Source of the DNA: Gymnopilus junonius
Taxonomy: Eukaryota; Basidiomycota; Agaricomycetes; Agaricales; Galerinaceae
Assembly (NCBI GenBank): GCA_015501075.1
Contig: JADNYJ010000004.1
Coordinates: 558,001 to 622,000 of the forward strand
Direction: 5' to 3'
Length of the DNA stretch: 64,000 nucleotides
Part shown: positions 35,636 to 47,765 of the stretch, in pieces
Position numbering within the stretch: the stretch's first letter is position 1
How the letters are laid out: each line of letters begins with the position of its first letter
Made by a program: the position numbers and the translations under genes
Notes under the pieces: model-generated
Databases searched by the model: none
The model's input: the letters and a program-made list of their open reading frames with translations, nothing else
What the model was told of the DNA's origin: nothing

Positions 35636-36460
35636 CTAGGCGCTATTGTAACCTGACTGATCTGCTCTAATGGCCTCCAATTCACCTTTGAAAACTCTCT
35701 CTATCTCTTCCTCCACCGAGACGAAGGATCTAAGCATCCTCCCTTCTCTTGCCCGGTACACCTTATAGGCTGTCGTTACGTTGTCGGAGTCCAACTCAAC
35801 TGCTTCCTCGTCTGAAATGCTGGTTTTTCGATTCACTAACTCCTGGAAACCCTGCACTACCCAGGAAGAGACCTTGTATTGTCGTCCGAAAGTAACTTTT
35901 TCAACCGAAGTAAGCTCGTGAAGACGTTCCAATTCGTTTATGGCAATTTCTCTCAAACGCAGGAAATACCACTTTGTGGCAAGTTTTAACACAGAGAGCC
36001 ACTCCGAGCTGGATAAATACAATTGCGCAGAAGGGGTCCTGTCCAGAAATAACACAGGATTAGCTGGAGCCTAAGTGAGAATCTGGCAGCATTTTTTTTG
36101 CCTACTTGGGATACAAGGCCTTCACTAAACTTCTGAAATCTTGGCTCCGTTCCTCAGGTAAAATAATTGGATCGGAGGTGGAAGCTATTTCAATTTCGGT
36201 GGGGTTACCCTGCGGGAGCAAGAATAATCCTTGGAAAATCTCTGATTCATTGGAGAAAAGATATGAAGGAAGCCTGAACAGACGATCTTCCACCTGATAG
36301 AATGAGCATGACTGAACTTATCATCGGGGTAAAGTGACCAATTGACCTGAAAAACGACGAATGCGCCTGAGATGTAATACGTCTCGTCCCATAGAACAAC
36401 GTCTTTAGCCTTCCCTTTTGAAGATCCAGCCTCTTGATAATGGGAGGTTTCGTCTGACAT
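35636..36460 (-). CDS. BTB/POZ domain protein, tandem copy A
   Basis: Three exons on the minus strand (36460-36347, 36293-36106, 36038-35636) encode 234 residues with closed phases. The BTB fold spans about residues 25-130 (LWDETYYISGAFVVFQ, then VEDRLFRLPSYLF, then FRSLVKALYP). The helical back extension typical of agaricomycete BTB proteins follows (SEWLSVLKLATKWYFLRLRE). The intron-2 acceptor was fixed by comparison with copy B, which shares all intron positions and phases. BTB proteins usually dimerise and can link substrates to Cullin-3; the role here is unknown. It lies 229 bp downstream of copy B's stop on the same strand, so the pair arose by tandem duplication. Confidence 0.85.
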
Positions 36461-36688
36461 GATAGGCCGAGGCTAAGAGGGGTTGACTTATAAATAACGC
36501 TATCGATGTGAAGGGCCAACCCGTCGCACTTCGTCAGTAATGATCGTACGTTTCAATGAGGTATTAGTCTAAGAACAATTTTATATGAAGAAGTTCAGAA
36601 GAATATCCTTTTTATTGAAGGTAAAAACAAATGATGAATAGTAGATCAGTTTATTCGTTTATTCGATATAATTCCAACAGTACACCCT

Positions 36689-37744
36689 TCAGTCCCAGCC
36701 TGAGTTTGCAGAAAATCCCCATTGGCTGGAACCTGACGTGTTCTTCTTTTTTTTCTTGCTACGTGCCAATGTATCGCGGAGCCTGGACAGCCTTTCAGCT
36801 TCCTCTCTTTCTTTTTCTTCCTCCATTTTGGCCGCCATTTCCGCTTCAGCTCTCTTGACTTTTTCCAGCTCTCTCCGCTGTTCCTCTTCTTCCTCTCTCA
36901 TCCGTTCCTCCTCCTCAATCTTCAAAGCTTGATGCTGCATTTTTATTATCTCCTCATTGTCAAAATTTGCTTCCTCAGATCGGATACGCTCAAGTTCCTC
37001 TTTGAACGTGTCTTCGACTGCCGCCATTGGAGATAGCAAGCGTCCAGCAATCCTCAACTCTCGAAGCCTGAATAATTTATATGAGGTAGTAACAACGTCG
37101 CAATCGATAGCAATTGCTTCATCATCGGAGATTGTTGCATCACGTCGAACGAGGTCTGTAAACCCTTGTATTACCCAATGACAAATTCTCACTTGCCTTC
37201 CAAGGCAGATCTGCTCAACGGACGTGAGCGAGGATAATCGCTCGAGCTCGCCTTTTGCCGTGTCCCTCAGGCGCAGGAATCTCCATTCCGAAGACAATGT
37301 AAGGACGGAAAGCCATTCCTCTTTGGAAAGAGAGAGTTGCAAAGAAAACGATCTGATGGTAGTCGTCAGCCGGGCTCAATTGGCATTCTTCCAGACTTAC
37401 AGAGGATATAGAGCCTTTAGAAAGTTTCGAAAATCGTTATGAGGAACTTGCTTCAATATAATCGGATCGCTAATATCTTGAGCATGGGCTTTGATGTTGT
37501 AAATTTCCACGAAATCAGGGGATTCGTTGAAAAAACGATGAGTCGGTACTCTGAAGAGAAGATCCTCCGCCTGGAAACCAGGAGATATTGATTTAAAAGA
37601 GCAATGTGTAACTTTTAGTACCCGTATACTTACTTTGAACGTGACAAAGTAATCTTCCATGAAATATTCTTCGTCCTTCAGCAACTCAGTTTCTCCGAGC
37701 TTTGACGTAGAGGGACCTGGCTCATTATCTTCGGACGTCGACAT
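36689..37744 (-). CDS. BTB/POZ domain protein, tandem copy B
   Basis: Three exons on the minus strand (37744-37634, 37570-37401, 37352-36689) encode 314 residues. The BTB part (YFVTFK, then AEDLLFRVPTHRFF, then FRNFLKALYP) and the helical extension (EEWLSVLTLSSEWRFLRLRD) align with copy A along their whole length. Copy B has about 80 extra C-terminal residues: a highly charged Glu/Lys/Arg helix (EEEERMREEEEEQRRELEK) ending in a run of five Lys and a short tail. The charged helix could mediate coiled-coil pairing, and the Lys run could act as a nuclear signal; both are inferences. No frame repair is needed. Confidence 0.87.
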
Positions 37745-37850
37745 TTTTTCTACTTGACCGGAGAAGAAGGTGACAATAGATAGAGTTCAGCTCGTATAAA
37801 AGAGCAGGAACTGAACAGAAGCAACGTGAGAGATCGATGAATCGGACTTT

Positions 37851-37869
37851 GAGGCAACGTTGTTGCCTC
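37851..37869. repeat. perfect 8-bp inverted repeat
   Basis: The 19-bp element is GAGGCAAC, a 3-bp GTT centre and GTTGCCTC. It lies about 105 bp upstream of BTB copy B and could be a dimeric transcription factor site for that gene, or coincidence. Confidence 0.5.
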
Positions 37870-40800
37870 ATGTCGAATCTCCGAGATGTCAGAATGTCAA
37901 TAAAATACTGCGTATTAGACGATGTAACTAGTCTTCCAGAATGCTAGAAAATATCATTATGTGAAGCAATCTAGCCCTATCAAAGCCAAGAGTTGCAATG
38001 ACTCGATCAGGAACCTAAGTGATCGAGTGGCGCGAATTACCGAAAATGGGAGTGTTCGTTTGGCTCTCAACAGACAGACGATAACAGAACTTCTTCAAAT
38101 TGGTGCTACGCTAGTACTCACTTGATGAAGTTGTAAAAATTAGAATGGCTCCTAAAAAACCCCTCATTTATTATGCTCATTGACCCTGGGCCTCTAGGGA
38201 CGTCTAAAGCCAGAGGAAAAGGTCGGATATAGCTTATATAGGAAAATCTTAACATCGGCGAGCGTATCCAGGTTATCAAAAATTTAGGGAGTGTAATTTT
38301 TGAATGTATCATCAATTAAAGCAATCCCAACACGTCAGACATGAAATCCAGGATTTATTGCCCTTTCAAAAAGCGCAGATCGCTCAGCTCAAACGCTTAT
38401 CTCATTCGCACGATCGCCGTGTGGGCCGACGGGGAGCTCGACCCTTCTTTCGGCCTGCTCACTTAAGTTTAATTGGAGCTAGATGGGATGTGCGTGCCGA
38501 AAGCCGATAGCTTCCGACTATGACACTATGTAAGGCATCCGCGCCGACCTCAAGTCCAACGCCACATAGCGGCACCGACGATTCGGAGTTCGGAAACGCA
38601 AGTAGTAAATCCCGACTTCTATTTAATTACCTCCCTTTTTTCGTTTCCGATATCAGTTGCAGACTTTGAATCTTCTCGACAAGTAGTAAATCAAAAATAC
38701 TACTCCCGTGCAATGGGAGCATGCGCATCCTGGCATGAGGTTGAAATTGAAAGACGACCTGGAAGTCCAATTTCCAAATTCTTTATTATTACGAGAGCTA
38801 CTTTGATACACCGTAAGTATCGGGAAATCAAATTGCAGACGTAAAAGCAATATTGCCATTGATCTGCGAAGCTTTGTCAAGAAAGGAAAGGACAAGGAAA
38901 GTCACTAACTCGAATGTGTCGATGCCAATGTCCCAATGTCAAGCCTATACCGGATTTATTAGCTTCCGCAGAAGCCTGCCTCAAAGAAGTAGGGCTTTAG
39001 GCTCCGCCTATGGGCACGTCTAGGTAGGTACTATTTTGCGCTTCCGCACTTTTGAACTCGGAGAAAAAGCCCAGAGCGAGGTTTAGAACGTTCGCTACTC
39101 ATCGAGCGCTTTTTATTAATTAAAATATGCTGTTATGGATTAGTTCCAATTGAGTTTCAAGCCTCTGAGCTGGTGTGCCGAGCCTACTTATTGTACGGAT
39201 CAACGCCGAACGGATTATTTTATTTTTAAGCATTTGGACGTCTGAACCTGGTGATTGACCGACCTAATCTTATTCGATGAAAGCCGAAAGCAATCGAACG
39301 TGCAACGCTGCTACTATCCTATTTGACTGCTGGCCGCAAAGCATCACATCTCAGAACCCAGCCTATTTTTCATTGGGCTTGTTATTCGCGTCGTTCGACT
39401 TGAAGAGAGTCTCAGCATGTGTTGCTTCCCATATCTGAACTTGGGCGCGACCGAAAAGTTTCGCATTCGAAATAAGAAGATCAGAAGCACATATAAATGA
39501 GATGGAAGCGTCTTCATTTAATTCAATTATCTCATTCTCGAGCTTACAGGAAACGATCATGAGAAGATAAAGATGAAAGCGGTACTTTCTACTTATAATT
39601 ATCCATTCAAGTTAGTTGTCCAAGGCGTTATCCGAAATTAATGATGAGATATCCACTCCTTCTTCTTCTACTGTACAGGTAGCTACTGATATTTGATACA
39701 ATTGAATTAAAACATTAACAATCCATCGACTCGGAGGTTAATCAGTGCTTATTTTATGATTAAACTGCATAGGGAACCGAGGCAACATCTAGATTCCGGC
39801 TGTGTGCCACGCGCACACAGCGTGATAAAGCCTCTCTACAATGGCATGCAGCCAGCGGAATCAAAGATACGAAATGCCATACCCTCCATGAATCCAGGAT
39901 GCATGATGGATAGATAGATGGAGGCGCACGCTCTCCAATACGGCGCGTGCTGCGCGACATTCGATACCTTGACGACTGTCGCGTCAGCGTCAGCGACTCG
40001 GTGGTGGCGGGCTGCAGTGACAATGACGTTGACTGGAAGAGTATATTTTGGAAATAGACCCGACGCAAGTTTGTGTACAAGTTCACTGTGTTTATCATAG
40101 ACAGAAGCGGACAAACTTGTTGTTGTAGATGCTTGATTGAAAAATTCGGAGGTATTACCATTTCGGTAGCTAATCCGAGTCCGCTTGGGTCCATGGCTGA
40201 GCTTATGCATACGGGTACATGTTAGTACTGCTCCTGTCCATCCGAAAACCTCTATCACTATTCATACCGGCCAACGAGCAGGGCACTGGGAATTATCTAT
40301 CTCAATTCCCCTGACGTGGGGAATCCACGGGATCCGAGTTTGAACACATTCGCTGAGCTTGAATTTCTCAAAGTTTTGAAATGTTGATCTTTCCAACTAT
40401 CAGTCGATTTGATTTAGCGCCAAGTAGCGTGAGTGCCCGTGCTCGTATGCACATGGAAACTTGGATGTGAACAGGATTTAGCAGAGCAATCACGAGGGAA
40501 CGTAGCGTGATTTTACCAAGTGCGACGCGTAGGAGTACCTACTAGTAGTTGCACGAACACGGCCAGAGTAAAGAAGGACTTCGTATTCTCTCTTTCACTT
40601 TCTATCCTCGTCAGTATGTCTGACAAGTTCAAGAATAGGACAGAAAGTCAATGTCAATCGTGGGGAAAGGAAACCGGCCGTTGACCTCCCTATTGTCTCT
40701 CGTCCCAAACGAGTGGGTCGAGCCTGGCCTGGCCAGCAGAACGTTCTGCTAAGCGGCCGAGTAGAGCACATATAAAGTATAGAACTTGAAGTTTGAAATT

Positions 40801-40890
40801 TGATGAGCCGCCGTCTCAAATATAAATTAGCCTTTGAGAAAAAAATTCCAAGAGAATGACGATATAATTAATATTCATCACTCCAGCGGG

Positions 40891-40917
40891 AGGCCGGGGA
40901 GCGCAGCGCTTCGGCCT
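40891..40917. repeat. GC-rich hairpin-forming inverted repeat
   Basis: Nested arms AGGCCG..CGGCCT enclose AGCGC..GCGCT around a single A, giving an 11-bp stem with small bulges. It stands out from AT-rich surroundings in the gene desert. Its function is unknown. Confidence 0.45.
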
Positions 40918-41821
40918 TCAAAGCTTCAAACTTCAAGGCTTCGACAATCAACAAAGTTCCACCGCCTCGGGTCTCTTTGACTTTGACTTTGCCTTTCTTT
41001 AAGATTAGATTAGAAACGAAAATCAAGCAATTGCGTCCGCGTCTCCAAATTCACATTCATTTTCAAGTCTAAGTTTAGATTTCCCTTTCTTTGTTCCGAG
41101 CGTGGGTTGGTACATAGACTTTGTTCTGTTCTACTCCGTTCTTAGTCTCAGAACCAGTGAGCCTTCTACTGATAACCTATACTCTGGATAGAGTATGCGC
41201 CTAGTGCAGTAGTAGATATCTAGATATTTTCAGAGGCAAGCGGTAGCACTTATGCTATTGTTACGGTATGTATGAGCATGTAAATTATATCCCGAGGACG
41301 CACGGGAATTGTACAGCTGCTGAGCATGTAACATTTGCCAAGGCGAGCAGTGAGAAAGGCGTGCGTGCGTGCATGCCGCAGTGCGATATGGCCTGTGAAT
41401 ACCAAAAACGCCCTGTCTGTAATCAATCTGTAACTGTAATTAGCTTGTCACTGAGCATGAGAGCCTGAGAGACTACATATGTACATTGTACAGTCCAATA
41501 GCGTACATAAGGGTGTACAGTGTAACAGTATTGACCAGTCTCGGGCACGTACGACTTGTACGTACACACGCTCAGCAGCCGCCAACGCGCGGATGGATTC
41601 AGATGCGCGACGTGCATGTATGCATGGGTAATTAATCATTTGGGGTTGGTTCAGCGTCAGCGTCAATGTCGGTCTGAATCGTCGTCGATGTCGCGAAAAA
41701 ACTGTCAGAGCGGGAGACTTGAACTTGAAGGCAGGTAAAATGTTCTTGGTACCAGTAATTTACCCAGGGGAACGTCCGGTCCACTTCTTTAACGTCCTGG
41801 GTCTAGGAGGCCGCAATCGAC

Positions 41822-41841
41822 CAGAACAGAACAGAACAGAA
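41822..41841. repeat. AGAAC pentanucleotide microsatellite
   Basis: About four units of CAGAA/AGAAC in a row. Confidence 0.7.
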
Positions 41842-43650
41842 CCCCAGACAGAGCTTGTTTTTTCGTTCTATTTCTAGAGTATTCCTATTTTTTGATCGGG
41901 ACGCGTTTTTAAAACATCTTTCTTTCTTTTATTGCACAGGGAAACCCGAAGTAGTGGTGCACCGAGCATTAGAGCACTGTCTATGAAGATGAAGAACGGA
42001 ATGAAGGCGTTGCTAGCGGTGGTTGATATAGCGAGGGCCGTCGTCGTCGAACGGTCAATCAGGTTTCCTCACATACTGTGAATTAAATTTCCCGTTTCCT
42101 ATTTCCTAAAAGGTCGAGAAAGCCTCTGGGATCATCAAGTAAGTATCGTGATACATCAGACCCTACTTCCTTGAGCTTGAGCTTCACTGCCCTAGGTAAA
42201 TATAATTTCGGGACAACTCACTCACAGTAGGGCACATATCCATATCCATATATCTATGGCTATAGCTATACATGGGGTTATTTTCTCCAGCGGCAATGCC
42301 CATTCGTAAATTTAGCATGGAGCGCAGTCGACGTCAGTGATGTGAATCGTGAATCGTTGAAATTGCGACCGACAGGATGGGAAGATGGGTAGACGGGAAT
42401 CAGGAATGCCGGGGTTGATGTATTATGTTGGAAGATTTTTTGAAGAGAGATGAAGATGACTAAATTTAAAGTCACCCAACCTACATGCTTAAAGTACGAC
42501 ACCAGAATCAGGATCCGGTCCAGAGCTGGAATAGAATAGAATCAGAAGAATCAGAATTAGAACAAACGGAGTATGATAATCCAGTTTGAAGCTATAGGCA
42601 TTAGGTTTGAGCATTGGAAATTGGAAATTGCTTGGGTACTTACTTGACTTGAAAGAGTATGCAGGTACACACGCATTCAAACTTTTTATTTGCTTATTTT
42701 AGTCGCCCAGCCCAGCCACAGCGCAGCAGTCCTTGTCATCATTCATGATGCGGTCGTCAAAAAAATTGAATCTGCTGCACGCTTGGCGGACCAGACCAAC
42801 GGTATAGAGTAGACCAAGCCCTTTTGTTATGAACGACTTGCCTTGCAGTGGAAGGGAGACAAACGTGAACCTTACAACCCGGGTACTGTGCCCGTCGTGC
42901 CTCAGCGCAGTGACGATTCATGTAAGTATGTAAGAGGATGCAGGTATGTGATATGTTGAATGTGTACCTGGGCGTAATGTCATTGTAATGGCAATGCGAT
43001 GCTGTAATTTGTGACCTGTTGCCAGTTGAGGAATTTCACGATCAGGTACGAAGAGTTTACTTTGTTATAAAAGTGCCGTGGCCTCACCGAAATGAGATGT
43101 CTGGATATGTTGTAGAACAGGAGGATGCAGGTACGCAGCTACGCAGGGTTTGAGTTTGAGGGTGTATTAATATTATGTGCCGACGTTGTAGGGCTTGGCT
43201 CTCAAGTTGAACCTGGAGGTCATGCGTTGGATTACAGAGTTGCTATGTTTTGTAATAGGAACAGAAAGAAGTTTTGTTAAACAGATGTTTGAACTTGAAG
43301 GAATAGGCGTTGGGAGTTGATCGATGTGATGATTGTGAAGAAAAGGAGAAAACGAGGTCGACTGATGGGGGTCAATGAAAGGGATCAATGTGCCTGTTAG
43401 AAAAGAGTGAGCAGCGTCATTCGCTCACGAATCTCGGGCAGACGGTGGGCGGGCAGAGGCGCCACGAAGGATGATCCAAAAGGAAAGACGAAAAAGCCGA
43501 GGGAATTGCCATGAGCGGAAATGATGTGGCAAAGAGTGGGTCAGGAACGGACGAAAGAGGAGCGTGGCAGTTTAGCTGTCAATTGATGGCGTGCCTAGTC
43601 AATCTCTGCGATACCATTTCAGACCCCGACTCTCTCTTTCCCCGACAGCT

Positions 43651-45441
43651 ATGCCTCCCTCTGCCCCCCGTCCGGGCTCCTCTGCTGCTGGCCGTCCCAC
43701 CACCGCAGCCCACTTCGTCCACCAGAGTCCGTATCAGATCGACGACGAGTACGACGACGAGAGCGACGATGAGGATGTCTTTGCCTTTCTGCCCCCTTCC
43801 ACCGCCGACCAGCAGCACGCCCAGACTCAACAGCAGCAGCAGATGCAGATGCAGCAGGTCTATGGCATGTACACCCAGCAGCCGTTCGGCTACACCAACA
43901 CCTCTCCCTATGCCCCAGGCGGTGCGGGCACCATGTCGGCAGCGGCGGCGGCAGCAGCTCTCCAAGCGCAATACTACCCTTCGCAACAGCCATTTGCGCA
44001 CTCGCCCTTCACACATGCCGTCCCGGCAGCTCAGTCTCCTTCCACGGTGGCTGACACCGCACACGCCCAGCCCATCCTCTCACCGCACCAGCAACACATC
44101 CCACAATACCCCGACCCCACTTTCGACCCGTGGGGACGCTCAGCCAGCCACCTCCCTCTGACACCCACCTCCAATAACCCGTACCACAACGGTCTCGCGT
44201 CCTCTATCCCCTCCACACCCGTCACCGGTGCCGACCCACGCACACCCCCGCTTTCGCCACCTTCCCCCAGCACCGACTCGCATCCCAGCACGGGGATGAG
44301 CGCGCCTGGCATGATTGGGCTGATACTTTCAAGCTGAAGAGGATGGGCAACCGGAGTTCGGGGTCGGCCTTGAGAAGGGAGGCGGGTGAGGGTCAGTCCC
44401 AGGCGCAGGCGCAAGCGCACTCGCAGGGCGAGAGGAGGGCCAGTAGGGATGTTGAGGAGGGCAAGGAGGTCAGAGTGGCCTTGTCCCCCCAACCACCTAT
44501 CCCCACGGATAAAGATCAACCGGAAGAGGACAGCGATTCTACCGCCGCCGATGCTGGCGCGGAAGATAGGAAAGACCTCAAACCGCGCATCTCAGGCGAG
44601 AGCAAGCGAGCGAGCGTCAGAGTCCGTATTCCCAATACCAACGACACCAGAAATAACAGAAACACCTTAGAAGGCCAATCATCCCCCATCTCACCTACCT
44701 CCCCCGCAGACTCCATCGCCAAGAGCCTGAGTAAAAGCAAGTCACGTAAACGAAGCTCAAAGAACCCACCCTCCTCCGGCGCTGCCTCGCCCAGCTCGCA
44801 AGTCCCCCCATTGGCTTATGCGTCGGGCGTTGCTGCTCATGTATACCCGCACCATGGGCATGCACATCGTACGAGGAACGTGAACGCACAACCGTATTAT
44901 TCCTACGCGGCACAGGCCAACGCGTATGGGCGCTCTCGTACACCTGCTAATGCTCATGCGAGCGCTAGCGGTGCGGAACGACCGACGACTTCAGGAAGAG
45001 AATCCTCATCTCACAGCATCGAAGTCCGCGCAAGGTCAGGTAAAGGGCGGAAACACTCCCGACGTGGTGCCCAACACGCACATGCACACCCGGGAGGGGA
45101 CATTGAACGCGGATACGGATACCCCGCCAACCCAGAAGAAACATTCGTCGTCGACCCTTCAGATGCATACGCGCACGGTGCAGATTCATCTTCGATCGTT
45201 AAAGCGCCTATTTCTACTGCGTACACGTCCCGCGTTAAACGCGACCCTGATGCGGACGGTGTTTCCTCGCTTGGAGATGGGGACGTGGACGTGGATAGTC
45301 TCAGGGCGAGCGCGGTGTATGCACGCGGTGTTAATGGTGTATACGGTCTTGATAATGAATATTATGGGGGTTATGATGGTGAGGGGTATGAGGCGAGGAG
45401 GGGTATGATGAGGATGGAGAGAGTCGGGAGGGGAGTATCAA
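43651..45441 (+). CDS. long disordered protein exon, possibly the N-terminus of the OPT gene (one 1-bp break)
   Basis: The ATG at 43651 opens a frame that stops at 44337 as given. Restoring one base near 44310 (GGCATGATTGG) joins it to the frame running to a donor at 45442. The sequence around the join (S-A-P-G-H-D-W-A-D-T-F-K-L-K-R) is natural. The roughly 597 residues are disordered: an acidic patch (DDEYDDESDDEDVF), a Gln/Met stretch, an Ala run, many S/T-P sites, then Ser/Arg/His-rich sequence and a Gly/Tyr-rich end (GLDNEYYGGYDGEGYEA). The exon ends in CAAGTGAGT, which becomes a perfect CAAG|GTGAGT donor if one G was lost. It would then splice in phase onto the OPT exon at 47765. If so, this is an unusually long cytosolic N-terminal extension of the transporter. 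Alternatively it is a separate gene with an unseen end. Confidence 0.6.
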
Positions 45442-45770
45442 GTGAGTCAAACTCTTGCTTTTTTTGATTTTTGGTACTTTCTTTTGGTTTGAGAGGACGT
45501 TGGCATCGACGAGCGGGTTTTTTTTCTTTTATAAATTTTCTTTTGCTTTCGAATTATCACCCGCTTTTTCCTGACATTCTTCACATTTTGCATTTGTTCA
45601 TCTATTTCTTGCTTTCATTGCTCGCCTTCTTCCTTTGCTTGCTCGTTTTTTTCATTTCCTCTCTGGAGTTCTGCCGCTCTTGCACACAGACAGACAGCTG
45701 GATCGCACCGCGACTCTTTTCACTTCATTTGAAAATTCTTTCCGCACAGCGCACGATACGCCTTCTTGAT

Positions 45771-45804
45771 TCTGTCTGTCCATCTGTCTGTCTGTCTGTC
45801 TGTC
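45771..45804. repeat. TCTG/TGTC tetranucleotide microsatellite
   Basis: About eight units of TCTG with one interruption (CATC). It lies inside the T-rich gap. Confidence 0.85.
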
Positions 45805-45913
45805 TTATTTTATTTTTCTTCTGTCTTTGACGCCATGACATCTTGACGCCTTGACGACTGACTTGGACGTTCTTCGGTCAATTCGGGGTGACGGGATTGA
45901 TTTGTTCTGTTCT

Positions 45914-45930
45914 CTATTCTATTCTATTCT
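45914..45930. repeat. CTATT pentanucleotide microsatellite
   Basis: Just over three tandem units of CTATT. It lies inside the T-rich gap. Confidence 0.7.
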
Positions 45931-46094
45931 CTTGTCTATTCTGTCTATATTTACCCGTTACTTGGTCGCGCAGCTTTGCATTGCATTGCAACTTTCTGGA
46001 GCTTTCGTTTTCGTTTCTTTCTGGTTATTTTCTCTCCCTCCTCGTCTTCCTTGCCTTTCTTGTATTCCTCTGCGCCGTTACTTGCAGTGGAGTG

Positions 46095-46190
46095 GGATTG
46101 GAACTTGGTTCTTGGTTCTTTATTCTTGGTTTCTGGTTCTCGATTCTTGGTCCTTGGGATTTGGAACTCGGGTTCTGTATTTAGACTGGG
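46095..46190. repeat. imperfect TTCTTGGTTC-type repeat
   Basis: Variants of a 10-12 bp unit (GGTTCTTGG, ATTCTTGGTT, GATTCTTGGTCC) recur about eight times. It is a degenerate minisatellite within the T-rich gap. Confidence 0.55.
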
Positions 46191-47033
46191 GTTCCTTGGG
46201 ACTGGGGGATGGGCTGGGCTGGCTGGATCCAGGTCACTGCCCCGCTTTGATTCGCTGTGCTGTGCCGAGCTGTTACCTCTGATCTCTGACGGAGACAGAC
46301 AGAGGGAATGGGAACGTTGGGCTTTTTCGGTACTAGCGTTGGTTGGGTATTGGCACTTGGCTGTTGGCCGTTGGCGGGTTAATTTTAGGAGAGGAACTCT
46401 GGGAGGGACGGGTTCCGTCTTCCGGATGTGCCGTGCGCGTGTGTCATCTGGTTGTCTGCTCACCTTTGCCCTGGTCTGGGTCTTGGGCTTGGACTCTCAG
46501 AGCATTTTTTTTTCTCACTGGGTAGCTGGGTAGGAAAGAAGGCCCCCCTTTCTTTGCCTTGTCAGGGGAATTGGCCAGGGTTAGGTGGACCCAACCCACT
46601 CAACCGTCTATTCTTGGGATTCCCTTTCTGTTTTCTCGTTTCTCATTTTCTATTTTTGCGTCTGCGTTTGCATTCGCGTTTCGTTCTTTGTCCATTCTTT
46701 GTGGTGCCCTTTCAGAGGGGGGTAAATAAAGGACACTTGGACGATGGACGTGTCTGCCATCTCATGATCATCTGATTGGGACATGGGAACTGGGAATTAC
46801 GGAATGGGAGTCCGTGTTTCCGGTTTGTGTGGTTGCGTGGTCTCTCGGTCGTTTTTAATTTTGGTTCTGCTTTCCTTGGGCTTGGGAAAGAGTGTTTCCC
46901 GTTCTGTGGTTAATTTTGTGCTCTTGTTTTGCGTTGTTTCGGTTTGGTTTGCTGTTCTTTGGTTTATTCATCTTTTCCTTTCTTTTTTTTCTCTCGGAGG
47001 GGAGGCAAGAGATGAAGATGGCGTCTTTGGCCC

Positions 47034-47056
47034 ATTTGATTTGATTTGATTTGATT
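47034..47056. repeat. TTTGA pentanucleotide microsatellite
   Basis: Four to five tandem units of TTTGA. Confidence 0.8.
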
Positions 47057-47619
47057 GCATTTATTGTTCATTGGGTCGGCTTGTGCGGACTTGGCGCGTT
47101 CCTCAGGGGCAATACCCCGAGGGAACAGAGACGCGTCGCTCACCTCAGATCTCGTCTCTCGCGTGTCAGAGAAGTTGAAGCGAACGCAGTCTCCTACGAC
47201 GAGATTCGCATTCTCAATCGGATCTGCCAAATGCAGCTCCCTCCTCCATCTATTTGGCATACGGCTGCCTTCTTTCCTTCCATGCCAACCCTAATTTGGT
47301 AGTTGGCTTGCCTGATTCTGCTCTTCTGTTGATGATGGGGTGAATCGGCGGTGGTTACGTCATCGCTTCTTTTGCTTCTGTGGAACGGGTGTTGCGCCCC
47401 CTCGAGGCGGGGATGCGCGTCTGCGTGGGCGAGCTTCCTGGGTGGGTTTTACGTTTGCGAAGGAGGAGGTTAGATTCGAGCTTGGGGATCTTCTTCTGTG
47501 TTTGTGTTGTTCGTTCTTCGTCCTTCTTGGCATGTGTTTTATTTGATTTTCTTTTTGGCCTTTTTTTTCATTTGTTTCATTTGAAATTCTTTTTTACCGC
47601 GTTGCTTTTCATGCCTTGG

Positions 47620-47653
47620 TTTCTTTCTTTCCTTTCTTTCTTTCCTTCTTTCC
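47620..47653. repeat. TTTC-rich pyrimidine tract
   Basis: A run of TTTC/CTTT units about 110 bp before the first OPT exon. Pyrimidine tracts like this are typical of fungal promoters or of sequence just upstream of a 3' splice site. Confidence 0.6.
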
Positions 47654-47765
47654 CTGCTTAGCTACTACGCCTGCTCGCCGTTCGATCCATGTCTTCTCCT
47701 CTTCCACCTCCAAACCTATTATGAGCAATAGGAATCGAATACTGACAATGTGTCCTCCTTCTAGG

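Larger units (their letters stand above)
37745..43650. other. gene-poor region of about 5.9 kb
   Basis: No open frame in this stretch shows a domain or convincing splicing; the longest (minus strand, 40258-39836, 141 codons including the stop) has no recognisable motif. Composition changes often between AT-rich and GC-rich patches and many short microsatellite-like tracts occur (for example 41821-41841 and 42237-42275). It may hold eroded transposon sequence, but I see no reverse transcriptase, transposase or long terminal repeat. The part near 43400-43650 is the likely promoter of the next gene and has a CT-rich leader. Confidence 0.5.
45442..47764. other. 2.3 kb T-rich gap, candidate long intron
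   Basis: The + strand is strongly T/CT-rich with many simple repeats and no supported coding frame. The long minus-strand frames are only shadows of low complexity. It ends in a good acceptor (CTGAC branch-like sequence, then CTTCTAG at 47758-47764). Either it is one very long intron of the OPT gene or it contains the OPT promoter with a 5' UTR intron. Confidence 0.5.

Noticed and set aside
39836..40258. About 140-codon minus-strand frame in the gene desert
   Set aside because: No motif, no intron signals, and an overlapping frame of similar length on the same strand; chance is more likely.
45951..46463. 170-codon minus-strand frame in the T-rich gap
   Set aside because: The translation simply mirrors degenerate TTCTTGG repeats (K, E, R, T-rich) and shows no domain or conserved motif.
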